Assembly (NCBI GenBank): GCA_016946835.1
Contig: JACVTC010000006.1
Coordinates: 122,001 to 186,000 of the forward strand
Reading direction: 5' to 3'
Origin: Neocallimastix lanati (nom. inval.)
Taxonomy: Eukaryota > Neocallimastigomycota > Neocallimastigomycetes > Neocallimastigales > Neocallimastigaceae
Length of the DNA stretch: 64,000 nt
Each line of letters starts with the position of its first letter. The first letter of the stretch is position 1. Positions 34,431 through 53,638 of the stretch are shown piece after piece. The translations under genes and the position numbers were made by a program. Under the pieces are notes generated by a model, which did no database searches, had not been told where the DNA came from, and worked only from the letters and a program-made list of their open reading frames with translations.

Positions 34431-34882
34431 CATACATGAACTCAGATTTCTCAGATGATAATACTAATAGAAAATCTAATTCAAGTGGAATTCTTTTAAA
34501 TAAGAAAAAGTCCTATAATACTGGATATCTAAAAACAATTATGTGTTTCTACTTCTACCTTAGAAGATGAATATATAAATACTTCAGAAAGTGTCAAGAA
34601 AATTCTATGGTTAAGGAATATTATTGAAATATTAAATAAGAAATTAAATATAATAATCCATACTAATAATTAAAAAAGTAAATATATCATGGAAAATGGT
34701 GAAATAATACAAAATTAAAACATATAGATGCTAGGTATCATTTTAATAGAAGCAACATATTAAAGACAAGAATAAATTTATAATATATAGACACTGAAAA
34801 CTTGCTAGCTGATATATTTAACAAAAAAAATTCTAAAATTTATAAATAATAATTTTATATAAAAATCTTACGTAAGGGGGAG
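34431..34882 (+). pseudogene. Ty1/copia RNase H remnant with polypurine tract
   Basis: Across frameshifts and stops one reads GYMNSDFSDDNTNRKSNSSG, then STSTLEDEYINTSESVKKIL, WLRNIIEIL, KHIDARYHF and DTENLLADIF. These line up in order with the C-terminal RNase H of copia pol (GYTDSDWAG, LSSTEAEY, TKHIDIRYHF, ADIFTK in typical members). TAAGGGGGAG at 34873-34882 is the polypurine tract. No RT or integrase part remains nearby, so this is a 5'-truncated relic. Confidence 0.8.
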
Positions 34883-35019
34883 TGATAATTTCTTAATAAT
34901 TATACTATGTATTTATTCATATTATTTTATATATTTATTTATTATGTAATTTATTAAAGTGTATTTATATTTGTGTTTTATATAAATTAGTTAATACGTT
35001 TATTTTGTTATTCATATCA
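34883..35019 (+). repeat. Probable short copia LTR (137 bp)
   Basis: Follows the polypurine tract, begins TGATAATTTC and ends TTCATATCA, with TGATA/TATCA inverted ends. Confidence 0.55.
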
Positions 35020-35439
35020 AGAACCTATAAATCCAAATCTAAACAATAATAATAACAACAACAGTAATTATAAAAGTTACTTATTTTTCCTCAAAAAATA
35101 TTTACAAAGGATTTTCATTGCCCAAACTGGTAGTTATCTAATGAATATGAATATAAATAATATGGTTATGAATATGGATATGAACAACCCTATGTCTACC
35201 CCTCCTTTAAATTTTATTCAATACAACTATAGAGAATCATTAGTTAATCAAAATCCAATTGGTAATGGTAATGCTACCAATAATAACAACAATATACTCC
35301 AAATTCAATAGGAGTCATTATTATTCAAAATCCTAAGGAAACCATTGATAATCAAATTCAACCTTTTCATAATGAAAAAACATTTAATAAAAAATTATAT
35401 AATGAATAATTTAATACTAATAATATAAATTCTAGTTCA

Positions 35440-35497
<58 letters not shown>

Positions 35498-35510
35498 TCA
35501 TTTCTTTTTG
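35020..35510 (+). pseudogene. Asn/Met-rich coding remnant ending in an (AAT)n run
   Basis: A short frame from about 35140 reads MNMNINNMVMNMDMNNPM and then PLNFIQYNYRESLVNQN, and breaks at a TAG near 35310. Low-complexity Asn coding, including (AAT)n at 35442-35497, follows. It looks like a decayed Asn-rich protein gene, but the family is unknown. Confidence 0.35.
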
Positions 35511-36228
35511 ACACAGTCTAAATATTTATTTATTTATTTAATTATTTATTTCACGATCAGAAGATTTTTCAATAACCTTTTCTTCTCATAATCAATTTCA
35601 TTTTTTATTTATTTATTTATTTATTTTTTGATTCTTTTTAAATATTTTTAATTGAAAGCCTGAAATTGTAAAGAGAGAAACACCCTGGTTATATTAATAA
35701 TTTGAAATTAGAAATCATTAAAAATAACTTTTTTCTAAAAAAATAAATATAATAGATATGTAATATAAAATAAAATAAATAGTTAAGAAACTAACCTTTT
35801 ATTTTATTTTATTTAAAAGAATAATAAAAATGTAATTTATGATGGGGTTTAATATCATGGTAAATAATTACTGGATACTATTTTTGTAATGCTAATAATT
35901 TTAATTACTGCTTTTTTACAGGGATTGTTTCATTTTACAATGAAGTTTTATATAAATTATGGTGTCATTTATTTTTACATTTTTGAAATATGACGGATTA
36001 TCCTATATATAAATAAATTAATGAAAATGTATAAAAATAAAATATTTTTTTATATTAATATAAATATTAAAAACTTTATATACCTTTTAAAAAAGGTAAA
36101 TATTCTTTAATAATAAATATTTTTATAAAGTTTAGAAAAGAAAATAATTTTTTTCAACTTTATGTTTATTTTTTAAGTATTTTACGAAATGCAATACTCT
36201 AAGCAAAATATTTAAAATTATTGCTTTC

Positions 36229-36274
<46 letters not shown>

Positions 36275-37649
36275 TAATATAACAAATATATATAGAATTT
36301 TAAAACATTTATTTTTAATTTATTTATTTATATATTTTTATTTATTTATATATTTATTTTCTATTTACTTATTTATATTTATTTATTTTTCTATTTATTT
36401 ATAAGAAAAAATTTTTTTGGCGTTAAATTATTTCATCAAAAATGAAACATACTTTTACCAAAATTTCAGATAACTTTAATTTATTTAAAATTATTAATTT
36501 TTTTTGGTATAAATTAAACACGTGACATATTTAATGAAATAGCTTTCTTATAATATGAATAAATTAAAATTTTTTTGATACTTGAAATAATCATTATTTC
36601 TGTAAATATATTTGTTAGTTCAAATATAGAGATTCTGTATTTAATGTATAAACAGACAATAATAGTCTAATATAAAACTATTATTGGAATAATGATAATA
36701 GGACTATGACAAAAATCATATAAAAGAGATATAAAAGAATAGATTAGACGGTGCATCTTGTTTTTCTTAATTTTTTTTTTTTATTAGTGTAACATTTCTA
36801 AGACTTGAAAAAAAAAGTTAAAAAAGTTAAAAATATATATATGTAATAAATTATTAATAAAAAAAAAATAAAATGTTATTAGGTTTTCTACATTAACCAA
36901 ACCCTTGTTCTCTTTTTGACTATTATAAATTACATTAAATTAAAAAAAAAAAAAATTTAATGAAAAGAACTTTCCAATATTAATACTCTTATTTTAACTA
37001 AACCAATATCTATGTAGCGATTTTGTTCCTTTATTCTGAAGAGAAAAAGTTTTCCCAATGCAATGAAAATGTACTTCTTAGAAAAAAATAATTCATTTTT
37101 TCAAAAAAAAATCCTAAAGTAAAATTATAATTAATAAAGTTCTTAAAATTAATTTGTAGATTTAAAGATTATATAATTTAAGAAAAACAAATTATTTGAA
37201 CATAGAAATAAAAAAATTCTATATGAACCAATATAACAATGTTATATGAATGAATAGTTGATTGGTAATAGAATAATAGAAAGGGAAGGCTTGGAAACCC
37301 CAAATTGAAATTAATAAAAAAAAAAAAAGTTATATATATATATATATATTATTTGAATTTAAAATAATGTCTCGTAATAAATGAAAAAAAAAAGTATTAA
37401 TAAATAAATAAATAAATAAATAAATAAATATATTTATAATATTTAAAATAATATATAGTGTAATTGATTCCTTTAAGATTCAATTATATAAAAATCAATG
37501 GAATTTTGGAATATATGATAATAATTATTAATATATTAAATTTATTAATAAATCGAGATACGAATTAAAGAATATCTTATTTCATTAATATTAGAGTATA
37601 AAAGCATTTTATTTATTAATATATTACAACATATTAAGATTATTAATTC

Positions 37650-37690
<41 letters not shown>

Positions 37691-37854
37691 GTTTATTGAT
37701 TTTTTAATAATTTCCTTTTTTTCCATTTTAGTTTATTAAAGAGTAGAATGTATTTAAATGTAAGAATTCCCTTCTTTGTTTATTTTTTTTCTTAATTTTT
37801 TTTAAAATAATATTTGTTAATTTATATTTATTTTTTTGCAAAAAAGAAAAAAAA
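35511..37854. other. AT-rich intergenic region with microsatellites
   Basis: (TTA)n at about 36232-36274, (AAAT)n at about 37398-37430 and a T run at about 37658-37689. No gene. The last part should contain the promoter of the LRR gene at 37855. Confidence 0.6.
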
Positions 37855-39528
37855 ATGTATATATATTATTTATTATTTATTTTAGTTATTACTGCAAAAT
37901 TAATTTTTGCAGATGTTGAATCAGAATGTAAGATAGTAAACACTCTTTTAGGAAAAGATCTAAAAGGAAATGCATGTTGTATAGAAAATGGAATTCAATG
38001 TGCTCATACTGATATTGATGATCATATAATTGAAATGTAAAATTATATTCTTAAATTTTTTTTTAAATACATATTATTTTCTATTCTTTTATAATATAAA
38101 TTATATAATTAAATAAAATAAATATATTTATTTTTATTGTTTAATTTTTTTTTGAAAATATATACTCTCTCTTATATCAAAAATTATTATTTAATAATAA
38201 TTTACCTTATTTACAAATTTTATATTATTTTATTATAAATATTATTTCATAAATATTATATAATTTTATATTTGATAACAAATTATAATTATATATATAT
38301 ATATATTATAACAGAAAATTATACTCAAATAATTTAAGTACCTCAATTCCAAGAAATATCGGAGATTTATTTCACTTAAAATCACTGTAATTTTATATTT
38401 GTTTATAAAAATTTATGTTATTTTTTCTTTAAATGAATAAAAGCAATATTAATATGTTACATTTAATCTTTTTGAATATTTTAGAGTATTACATAATAAT
38501 AATTTAAGTGGGTCTCTCCCTTCGGAAATAGGAAGATTAACTAATTTAAAAGAATTGTACTTTTATATCATATATTTAAATTTAAAAAATAATACTATAT
38601 GATTATGATTATAACATATAAATATATAAATTAAAATATATTTATTAACTACTATAGAGATTTAAGTGGAAATAACTTATCTGGTCAAATTATACCGGAA
38701 CTAGGAAAATTAATTAATTTAGAGATATTGTAAATATTTTATTATTTAATTTTTGAAATACTATATTAATCTTATAACTCATTCATTATAAATACATACA
38801 TTTTATTGCTTTTTTTAAATATAGGGTTCTAGAAAGAAATAATTTTACTGGTATCCTCCCCTCGGAGCTTGGAAACTTAAAAAATTTAAAAACTCTGTAA
38901 TAATTATATTAATTTTTTAAACAATATTATTAAATATTATTAAATATTATATAATAATTATTTTTATTGTTAAAAATTATATTTTTATTTAAATAGAAAC
39001 TTAAAAGAAAATAATTTATATGGTTCTGTTCCTATCGAAATTAAACGCTTACAAAAATTAGAAAACTTGTAATTATTTTAAGTTATATATATATTTATCT
39101 ATATATATATATATATTTTAAAAAATCCATCTTTTATTATTATTATGTTATTATTAATATTGATAATAATATTATTATATTTAAATAAAATTTATCAATA
39201 TATGTTAATATTCACATATATTTTTTGAAATAGCGATGTTGATCAAAATATTGATCTTGGTTTTATTAGTTATATTGAAAAACGCAATGGTGGCAGTGGA
39301 AGTAGCAATAACAATACAATTAATAGCAATAATATCAATAATAGTAGCAACATCAATTATTATTATTATAACAATACTGACTCATCAAAAGGAAATGATT
39401 CATCTTTATTTGATAATTTCTTAAATTTTCTTCAAAGTATTTTAACTGTTATTCTTTTGCTTTTTTCTCTCTGTTGTAGGTGTAGAGGAAAGAAGGCCAC
39501 TCCTAAGAAACCAAGAAATTACTATTAA
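37855..39528 (+). CDS. Small membrane-anchored leucine-rich-repeat protein, seven exons
   Basis: Exons 37855-38036, 38315-38386, 38485-38556, 38658-38729, 38825-38896, 38997-39068 and 39234-39528 join to 278 codons plus stop. A signal peptide (about residues 1-20) is followed by a Cys-rich cap (ECKIVNTLL, ACCIENGIQC) like those before plant-type repeats. Five 24-residue LRRs of the L-x-x-N-N-L-x-G-x-x-P-x-E-I-G-x-L type follow, then a Ser/Asn-rich stalk, one membrane segment (FLQSILTVILLLFSLCC) and a basic tail (RCRGKKATPKKPRNYY). Exons 2-6 are each exactly 72 nt, each encodes one LRR, and all introns are phase 2 with GT...AG ends. Likely a cell-surface binding or adhesion protein; no kinase is attached. 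The ligand is unknown. Confidence 0.88.
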
Positions 39529-41460
39529 TGTTAACATTAATAATAATATATGCAGAAAAAATAAATCCAGTAACAATGAAAGTTTAACTCAATAAAATAA
39601 TTTTCTCACTCAACAATGTCTGAATCCAATTAAATATTTTTGTTTATTCATTTTTTGATTATAACATATAACTTTTTATTATTTTCACATATCTAAATTT
39701 ATATTACTTGATTACTTATTTTTATTATTAATAATATTTTTTGTTTATTCTTTTTTTATAAAGTTTTTTTCTATACAAAATTTAAAATTAAAAAGTTTAT
39801 ATATATTATCTATATATTATAATATTCATTATAAAATAAAATATATTATTCTTTATTGTAGCTATCATTAATTTTTTATTTTTTTTAATAAAGTATATAT
39901 TACTATTAAAATATATTCATTATAAAATTATAATAAAGTATATTATTATTTGCTAAATAATAATAAAAAAAAATTAACAAAAAAATACTAATTATGTTTT
40001 AATGTTCCTATGAAAATGTCATTGTAAATTGAATAAAAATAATTTATTGGTAAAATATAATTGGTAATATATTATATATCAGTGGTAATATATTATTTAT
40101 CAATGGTAACCTATTATTTATCAATAGTAATATATTATTTATTAATAGTAATATATTATTTATTAATAGTAATATATTATTTATCAATGGTAACCTATTA
40201 TTTATCAATGGTAATATATTATTTTTAATGGTAATATATTATATACTAATGATAATATATTATACATATTTTTAATTAAATATGTACATAATATTTATTT
40301 TAAGAATATGTATTATATTTATTATGATGATCATAATATTAATATTGAGTTAAGGTTAATCTAATGTAGTACAAGTACATATCATTGATTCGTAATGTAT
40401 ATTATACATAACAAATATGTTATAATTATTTCTATTTATTTCATCCATTATTATCTGTTAATGGTATGTTCATTTAATTCTTTCTAATATTTATATTCTT
40501 ATCTTTTTACTACTAATTTCAATCCGGAATACAAACATACTACATAAAATTCAAACACAATTTTTATATATTGAAATAACAACTCGTTATCAACTTTTAT
40601 TAATTATATTCAGTGAATTTAAATACTTAATTAATCAACTATCACTAATTTGAAACAATCAATATGAAATTATACGAATATTATCGAATCTTTAGTGGCT
40701 AACACTAATTTAATAATACTGAAAAAAAAATATTACACGATATTCATTCATGATCTCAAAGATTGGTCAGCAATACAACTCTATATTATAATAAATTTAA
40801 ACAATAAATCTCAAATTTGATCATCTCTTTTTTATTAGTAGTAAATATTCATCATTTTATGTCCCTAATCAACACATACTAATTAGTTTTCATCATTAAA
40901 ATTATTGAAAAATTCTCTATTACATCGAAAATTGGTTGGAAATAGTGTATGTTGAACTTTTTATACCCCAAAAAATTAGGTAAATTTCAATAAAAAAAAT
41001 ATTAAAAATAATTTCAAACTTTTAGATTCCCTTCTCATTCTTATGCCTCAAGTCTTTTTCTCTTGCCATCTTTCTTCAAACTCCGTTTTCTTTAACTTAT
41101 GTACTAACTAAAATATCGATGGTTGGAATAATGAAAAAAAAAAGGGTGGGGAGCTGTTTATTTTAATTCAATCTTTAAACCTGTATGTATATGTCTTCAG
41201 GAAACTCTTAATAGTAAATTTTTAGGGTAGTGAATGTTCCTCTTCTTCCTTTTTTTTTTTTTTTACAATTACATTCTAGTTTTCCATGCCAATGAAAAAA
41301 AAACTCCAGAAATGAGAGATTTATAAATTGGTGTTCATTCTCCTTACACTTTTACTTTTTAGTCCGGAATATCTCTTGTATAAAATTATATTATTTCCGT
41401 ATGTATAAATTTGTTTTTGGGATCATAATCCTATAATTGTTTCATGTGTTAAAGTTTCTT
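39529..41460. other. AT-rich intergenic region
   Basis: Holds the 21-bp minisatellite listed separately and otherwise AT-rich sequence. No gene is seen. Confidence 0.55.
40061..40265. repeat. Minisatellite, 21-bp unit, about ten copies
   Basis: Units of the type GGTAATATATTATTTATCAAT, with variants containing GTAACC and ATTAATAG. Confidence 0.8.
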
Positions 41461-41463
41461 TTG

Positions 41464-41731
41464 TTAATTCCATCAAGGCTTGGAGCCTTGATGGCATTCC
41501 CATTGAATTTTATAAAGCATTGTTTTTCGATATGAAACTTATAATAGAACCTCAAAATATGCATTTTAAGAATGAATTTGTCAGATTTGAACAATTTAGG
41601 TTTTCGTGAATCATGAAGAATAGTATTAGTCTTTATATTTCTATCAGAGAAATACATCTAAGAAGGAAATTTAAAAATGAGTTTACATATGTAGCCTTCA
41701 TGGATCTTAAAAAGACTTATGATTTAGTACC

Positions 41732-41767
<36 letters not shown>

Positions 41768-41990
41768 TTTTATTTAAATTGCTTCATCTGAGTATTCATG
41801 GTAAAAGTATTAATTTCCTCTCTCTATCGGTATTTATATTTTAAAGCAAGTGCTCCTCTTTTTTATATGCTTTCACTTTTTCAACGAATTTGACATTTAT
41901 TGTGGAAAGCGCCAAGGGTGCCCCCTTTCTCCTAATTTAATTTAATTTATTTATTAATGATGTTTTTTGATAAATAGGATGAATATAAGT
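41464..41990 (+). pseudogene. Decayed LINE reverse transcriptase fragment
   Basis: Broken frames read AWSLDGIPIEFYKALF, then NSISLYISIREIHLRRKF with EFTYVAFMDLKKTYDL, and later KGAPFLLI with FNLFINDVF. These match in order the LINE at 62.1-64 kb (GSDGIPIEFFKAFF, CISLYISIREICQRRKFQG and GVRQGCPLSS followed by LFINDVL). A T run at about 41731-41764 interrupts it, and an internal deletion removed part of the fingers. Confidence 0.8.
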
Positions 41991-42289
41991 ATAATAATCA
42001 CTATTGTCTTCAATAGTGGTTGAGTTGTAGAAAATTGTCCCCAAATACTGTTCATATTGTAGTAAAGGTGATTAGTCTTTTTTATTCATTGAATATTTGA
42101 ATGGTCCACTTTTCCAAAAGCTAGACCGAAATCATTAATTTTCATCAATGACATTTTTATTTTGTTTGAAAGTAAAATAATGAATTTACTTTTATTTTCT
42201 TCCTACTCATCTATTTTAGATTGTGAAAAGTAAATTAATTAATATATTTTTATGTTCCTTCATGGTGGAACTTTTTCTTTAGGTAAGCT

Positions 42290-42710
42290 ATAATTTAATA
42301 CTGGGGAACAAAAACAATTGTAAGAACTTCTGTTAATGAGTTCTTGGTCTAATATTCTAAATATAGGTAGCCTATCGGATTACTTTACCAGCACTATACT
42401 AGTCGCTAGTAGTTCTCTTGAGTTACTTTTTGATTAGTATAGTAAAAAAAAAAAAAAAAAAAAAAAAACCTTTCACAACCAAGAGAGTCAATGTCGAACA
42501 GATAAGGCAAAGAAGAAACTCTATTACTTGTCCTCCCAGCTCATCTTACAAAAATAGTAATTATCGCTCCTAACAAAACGAATCAATGGAAATTGAATCT
42601 CCTGATAATATAATAATAGTTCTCTTGGTTCGAGGGAGTATTGGATGACCTATATACTATCTTCTTTACAGATGTTACTTCTTTATTTTATTTTATTAAA
42701 TATTTTTTTT
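42290..42710 (+). repeat. Dispersed repeat copy 2 with conserved hairpin
   Basis: Shares with 60660-61040 a start (GGGGAACAAAAACAATT), a 51-base hairpin block (42393-42443), a 32-base motif (42481-42512) and GATGTTACTTCT near the end. It lies next to LINE debris. No intact frame here. Confidence 0.6.
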
Positions 42711-44096
42711 TGGTAGAAATGATCTATTCATATCATAATACTTTAATGACTTTTAAATTTTCTTGTTATTTTCATTGTATTACATTAACTTTTATTAAAT
42801 TTTTTTTAATATTATTTTATTTGATCCATTTTTTATATATTCTTTTTTATTTTAATATTATTATATAATTTTACATTTGAATGTATAAAATATATTAATA
42901 TTTTTAAATAATTAATAAATAAAACAATATAAGTATATTCTTTTTCTAGTCTAAAAAAATTGTACTTTTATTTTCAATTTTTTAAATATATTTTTGATAT
43001 TTAATATCCTTTACTCTTTTTTTTTAAAAAAAAGTAATTTATCTTTATTAATATTTTCATTTCTTTACCAATAATTATCTAGAGAACCATATAATATTAA
43101 AACTTAATTCTATAAAATATTTACAATCAAAATTATTTACTATTAATTTTAACTTTTTTTATTTAGGTTGTTTTAGATTTTTTTTTTTTTTTTTTTTTTT
43201 TTTTCGGATTGGACAAATTAAATGTGGATTCAAATTTGATATGAAATCTTATGTAAGAAACAAACTAGTATCAGAAGATTGTCCTACATGTTACCTTTGT
43301 TGTTGTGTAAGTATTGCGTATACTCAATTTTACACACTGGATATTTTTTTGTTATAAATTTGAGGAATTTAGGCAATAATATATCCAATTTGTTAATGAA
43401 AATTATATTTTTTTTTTCTTTGATTGTTCATGAGTAATCATTAAAACATTCTTGATGATAAAGAGGAGGATTTTGATGATTAGTATTAATTTTTTACATA
43501 CTCTGTTTCCTTCTTGGATGAAATGTAGTCTATGAAACCTTAAAGATCGGTTCATTTTATGAATAATATCTTTTAAATCACCTTAGAGGCAGTCTTCTTT
43601 CAGAATATTCCTTTCAAATATTATGCTTATTACAATTAGTGATATTTTACACTATGATTAATTTTGTATACCTTTGAACCTATTGATGTCAAGAGCGTCC
43701 ACGTCGAAACGATAGGGTAAAGAAGAAATTCTGATACATATTTCAAATGATGATTTTTATACTTATGGAGGTATCATTGATGAATGAGAAAAATTAGAGG
43801 CCATTTCATTCTCGAAATTCATAACTTACTTTTTTTAATATTAATGTAAAAAAAAAATTTCATGTATTTTTTTTTTTTTTTTTATGTATTTTCATTTTTT
43901 AATAAATATTATTAAATAAAGTTTATTACTGGTTGTATGAAAATAAAGAAACTAGATTTATTTTTAAGAAATATTCTAGACGTAAAAGCAAAGAATAAAT
44001 AAAAAAAAAAAAAAAAAGTTAAAAAACAAACAAGAAAAGTTTTTTTTTTTATTATGAATATAATGGATCAAATGATTTTTAAACTCTTTTGTATCA

Positions 44097-44148
<52 letters not shown>

Positions 44149-44559
44149 TTTTACAATAATCAATATTTAAACTTGATTTAATGTAAAAATAATAAAATAT
44201 ATTTCTAAAAAATAAAAACTTTTTTTATTAAACAAAAAAAAAATGAAAAAAAAAAATGAAAGATCAACTTTCTGATCTTTCTAATATATAATATTAAATA
44301 ATAATTTCCCTTTATTTATTTATTTTTTTTATTTCATTTTTTATCATTTGAGCTCCTCATAATTAATTATCAATATAATTATAAAATATTATAGTATGTA
44401 AAATAAAATATTAAAATGAGTTATCATATAAAAATAATGAACATACAAAAATTAACTCGTATGAAAAAAAATATATATATATTATTATAATGTAAAAAAC
44501 AGTTTTGGTTAGAATGAGGATTGAAAAATTATTAGATTAAGATTCTTTAATATTATAAA
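42711..44559. other. LINE debris and AT-rich spacer
   Basis: A short frame near 43210-43310 with EDCPTCYLCCC may be a LINE zinc-finger relic. The 32-base motif recurs at 43691-43722. (TAT)n lies at about 44097-44147. No intact gene. Confidence 0.45.
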
Positions 44560-44930
44560 ATCCTCACCTTTTTTTGTTTTATAATATTCTGATACACATC
44601 ACGAATTTCATTAATTAGTAAATTATATTAATATTTAACTACTTATTTATACTTATTATTATTTGAGGTCTAATTGTACTATATTCAGGACATATAAAAT
44701 CCATTTCATGAGAAATTTCATTATGTATGTACTTAGGTCTTCTGTATAAAGAAATTGAACTTTTTCTTATTTCTTCTTTGGTTATATGCTTTATTACAGA
44801 TAATTGTATAAACTTTCATATTTTAAAATCTCATACTAGTCATTTAAAATAATGAAAAATTTACATTCATTATAAATTTTTTATTCAGTACATCTATATA
44901 CTTTAAATTATCTTTATTATTTCATTCAGA
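44560..44930 (-). pseudogene. Decayed MULE transposase N-terminal fragment
   Basis: The minus strand reads NEISHEMDFICPEYST, aligning with NEISKEMGFIYPCPEYIS of the intact MULE gene at 30066-31358. Flanking blocks also align in order to 30890-31260. It has many stops and frame changes and no catalytic domain. Confidence 0.75.
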
Positions 44931-46173
44931 TATCCCAAAGAGATATCTTAAATTAAGGGAGGAAGATTTTATAAAGAATATATAAAATTATTAAAATTAA
45001 ATAAATGCAATTTGTATACAATACTTTAATACATATACATTAATATTATTAATATATTTGTTCAAAGTTGTGGGTTCAGAGATTTCGAAGATAATACGAA
45101 TTATATATTTATGTAATATTTTTATTTATTTATTATATAATAATAATACATTTATATAATTTTTATTTCGAAAGACAAGAAAAACACAAAACAAAACAAT
45201 AATAAAATTTAATTAAACTATAAAAACTATATACAAATAAAGTTGTTGTAATTAATGAGGCTTAATGAGGCGTATTAGATATGTTATTCATAATGTTCAT
45301 ATGATATTGCTAATACGTAACATATTAAATATAAATTATATTATTTTTATTATTTGTAACAGCTAATTCAATATATTTTCTAAAATTTATATTTCTAATA
45401 GAGAATTACCAGCTTTAAATTATAATAATTATATGTGAAATATATGAAAAATAAGCTTTAAATGTATTGAAATATATTGTATTATAATTCATGTATAAGC
45501 CACAATTTATTAATATTAAAGTATTATATTTTGAATAATAAAGTGCTAGTAACTCTTTATCATAAATTATATTAATAAAATTGACATAATTATAAACTAT
45601 ATATAAATTTCTGACTCTTAAAAAGATTCTTTGCAAAAGAATCTTTTGTAGGAAACAATATTATTCCAATATAAAAAAAATAAATTGAATTTTATGTTAT
45701 GGTAAAAGCTGTTCATTATGTCAATTTTAGGAAAACTAATAAAACTGATAACAAAATTGAAGAAACGCGTAATATATATAATAGTTGATAAAAGGAAGTT
45801 ATTACAAGTTAAATAAAACTCTAAAAATATAAAAATGTTAATTTAATAGGGAAAAACACATTCAAAACGTATATAAAAGAAAAATATATATCTTTATTGA
45901 AATTATAATTTAATATTTTAACAAATTTAACTGTTATTAGTAACACACTATATTATACATAATAAAAACCTATTATTATAAGTATAGTTATATATAAATA
46001 TAAATTGCAATAATGGAGGTGTCTAAATGTTAGAGACCTCCTATAAAATTATTAAAATATAATATTCCAAATATTAAAGGGAAATATAATAGAATAGTTC
46101 CTATTGTGCATTCTAACAATAATAGCCTAGTATGAAATGGGTTTAGATAATAACTAATTCAATATAATCATAA
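44931..46173. other. AT-rich intergenic region with one strong hairpin
   Basis: No gene. The hairpin at 46015-46041 pairs GGAGGTGTCTAA with TTAGAGACCTCC (one mismatch, three-base loop). Confidence 0.5.
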
Positions 46174-46360
46174 TGAAAACCTTGATGAAAGGTATAATAA
46201 AATAATAAATATAACTATGAGAAAACCTTGATGAAAGGTATAATAAAATAATAAATATAACTATGAAAAAACCTTGATGAAAGGTATAATAAAATAATAA
46301 ATATAACTATGAAAAAACCTTGATGAAAGGTATAATAAAATAATAAATATAACTATGAGT
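46174..46360. repeat. Minisatellite, 46-bp unit, four copies
   Basis: Each unit contains CCTTGATGAAAGGTATAATA and AATAAATATAACTATGA; copies are nearly identical. Confidence 0.88.
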
Positions 46361-47631
46361 TATATACAAATGGATGATGTTTATCCATCTATAAACTATA
46401 CTTATTGACTGAAAAAGTATTTTAGAGTTATAATCATTAAACTTTTATCATTAATATATTAATAATGAGAATATCCAAATATATAAAATCCTTTTAAAAA
46501 TTTGGATTTTAGGGGGAACTAGATAAAATAAAATAAAGAACTTAAAATATTAAAGAAAAGTTGCTTAACTGATTCTTTGAACTAATTATTTAAAAATAAT
46601 ATTTATCTTGGAAATGAATAAAATATTCTAATAGTGAAAATTAACAAAAATTAACCTTCAAGAAAAAAAAATTAACTGAAATATTGAATATTAATCAATT
46701 CTGAAACAATTTATATTAGTTACTAATAAATTATAATGACTAGAATAATATAATTAACAATAAATACAATCAATTTTAATACCCCAAGATTATGATTTTT
46801 CAAGTACACCAATATATAATTAATAATTTATTTTAATAGTTATCTCTAAAACTACAAAGCGAAAATATATAAAAGTTTGAGCTAATCTATAAAGCAAATT
46901 TAAATTGAAAGTAATGTAAAAAAAAACCTAATATATAAGAGGTATTCACACAAGTTGAGAGAGTATAATATCCCCCTTCAGGAGAAAGCTTTCTATCATA
47001 TAGATGGTAATATATAAACCATATATTATAAGAGATGTTTTAAATACATCTATTACTAATGGAGTAATAATGTTAAATACTTAATTTTAGGGGGAAATTA
47101 TTAGAATATAAATATATTTAAGAAATTATTTTAGCAATATTTAAATTGAATTAAATAATTAATATAATGTAAAGATTTATTGTTAAATTAATTGATAATA
47201 ATGATAAAAAAAAATAATTATTATATTATATTTTTTTTTGTTAATGATTCTTCTTTAGTATTAAAAAAAAAAAAAAAAAAAAAAAGTAATATAATAATAC
47301 AAATCAAGATATAGCGTAGTAAATTTTTTAATTTATCCTTATTAAACACAATATTTACAATACACTATAATAGAAAGATTTGAAGTTATTAAATTTTATA
47401 TCGCTTTGTGTAATTTCAATTTATACATGAATTAATTATTTTTTATATTATTTGACAGTTTTATCATGTAAAACTGATTATCTTTAAATATGTATAAAAA
47501 TGATTTATACATATTTTTATATAGCAATTATTATTTAATATATTTAAATATAAGAAATTTTGTTTATTTATAAAAATAAAATTAAATCATTCGATTCATC
47601 ATTTTAAATATATATAATTTATACTATGCTG
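46361..47631. other. AT-rich intergenic region
   Basis: Purine blocks TTTTAGGGGGAA at about 46508 and 47089 resemble polypurine tracts of lost LTR elements. No gene. Confidence 0.4.
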
Positions 47632-53394
<5,763 letters not shown>

Positions 53395-53596
53395 TCTCTT
53401 AATTATTATTATTAATGATTTATTTAAAATTATATTTATATTGAATAATATTATATATTTATTTAATATTTTAATTAGGATTTTTGAAAGAAATGAGGAA
53501 TATAATAATGTTCATATTTATATATAATGATGGAAAATTGATAGAGTATTTTTGATTTATTATAAAAATAGATATATATATAATATAGTATTTTCT

Positions 53597-53638
<42 letters not shown>

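Noticed and set aside
37855-38040. 61-residue secreted peptide gene
   Set aside because: The apparent stop lies in the first intron; splicing at 38037 joins this exon to the LRR exons in phase.
40061-40265. CRISPR array
   Set aside because: The 21-bp units are directly tandem with no unique spacers, in a eukaryotic context.
41442-41657. Minus-strand 71-codon frame
   Set aside because: Antisense shadow of the decayed LINE RT fragment on the plus strand.
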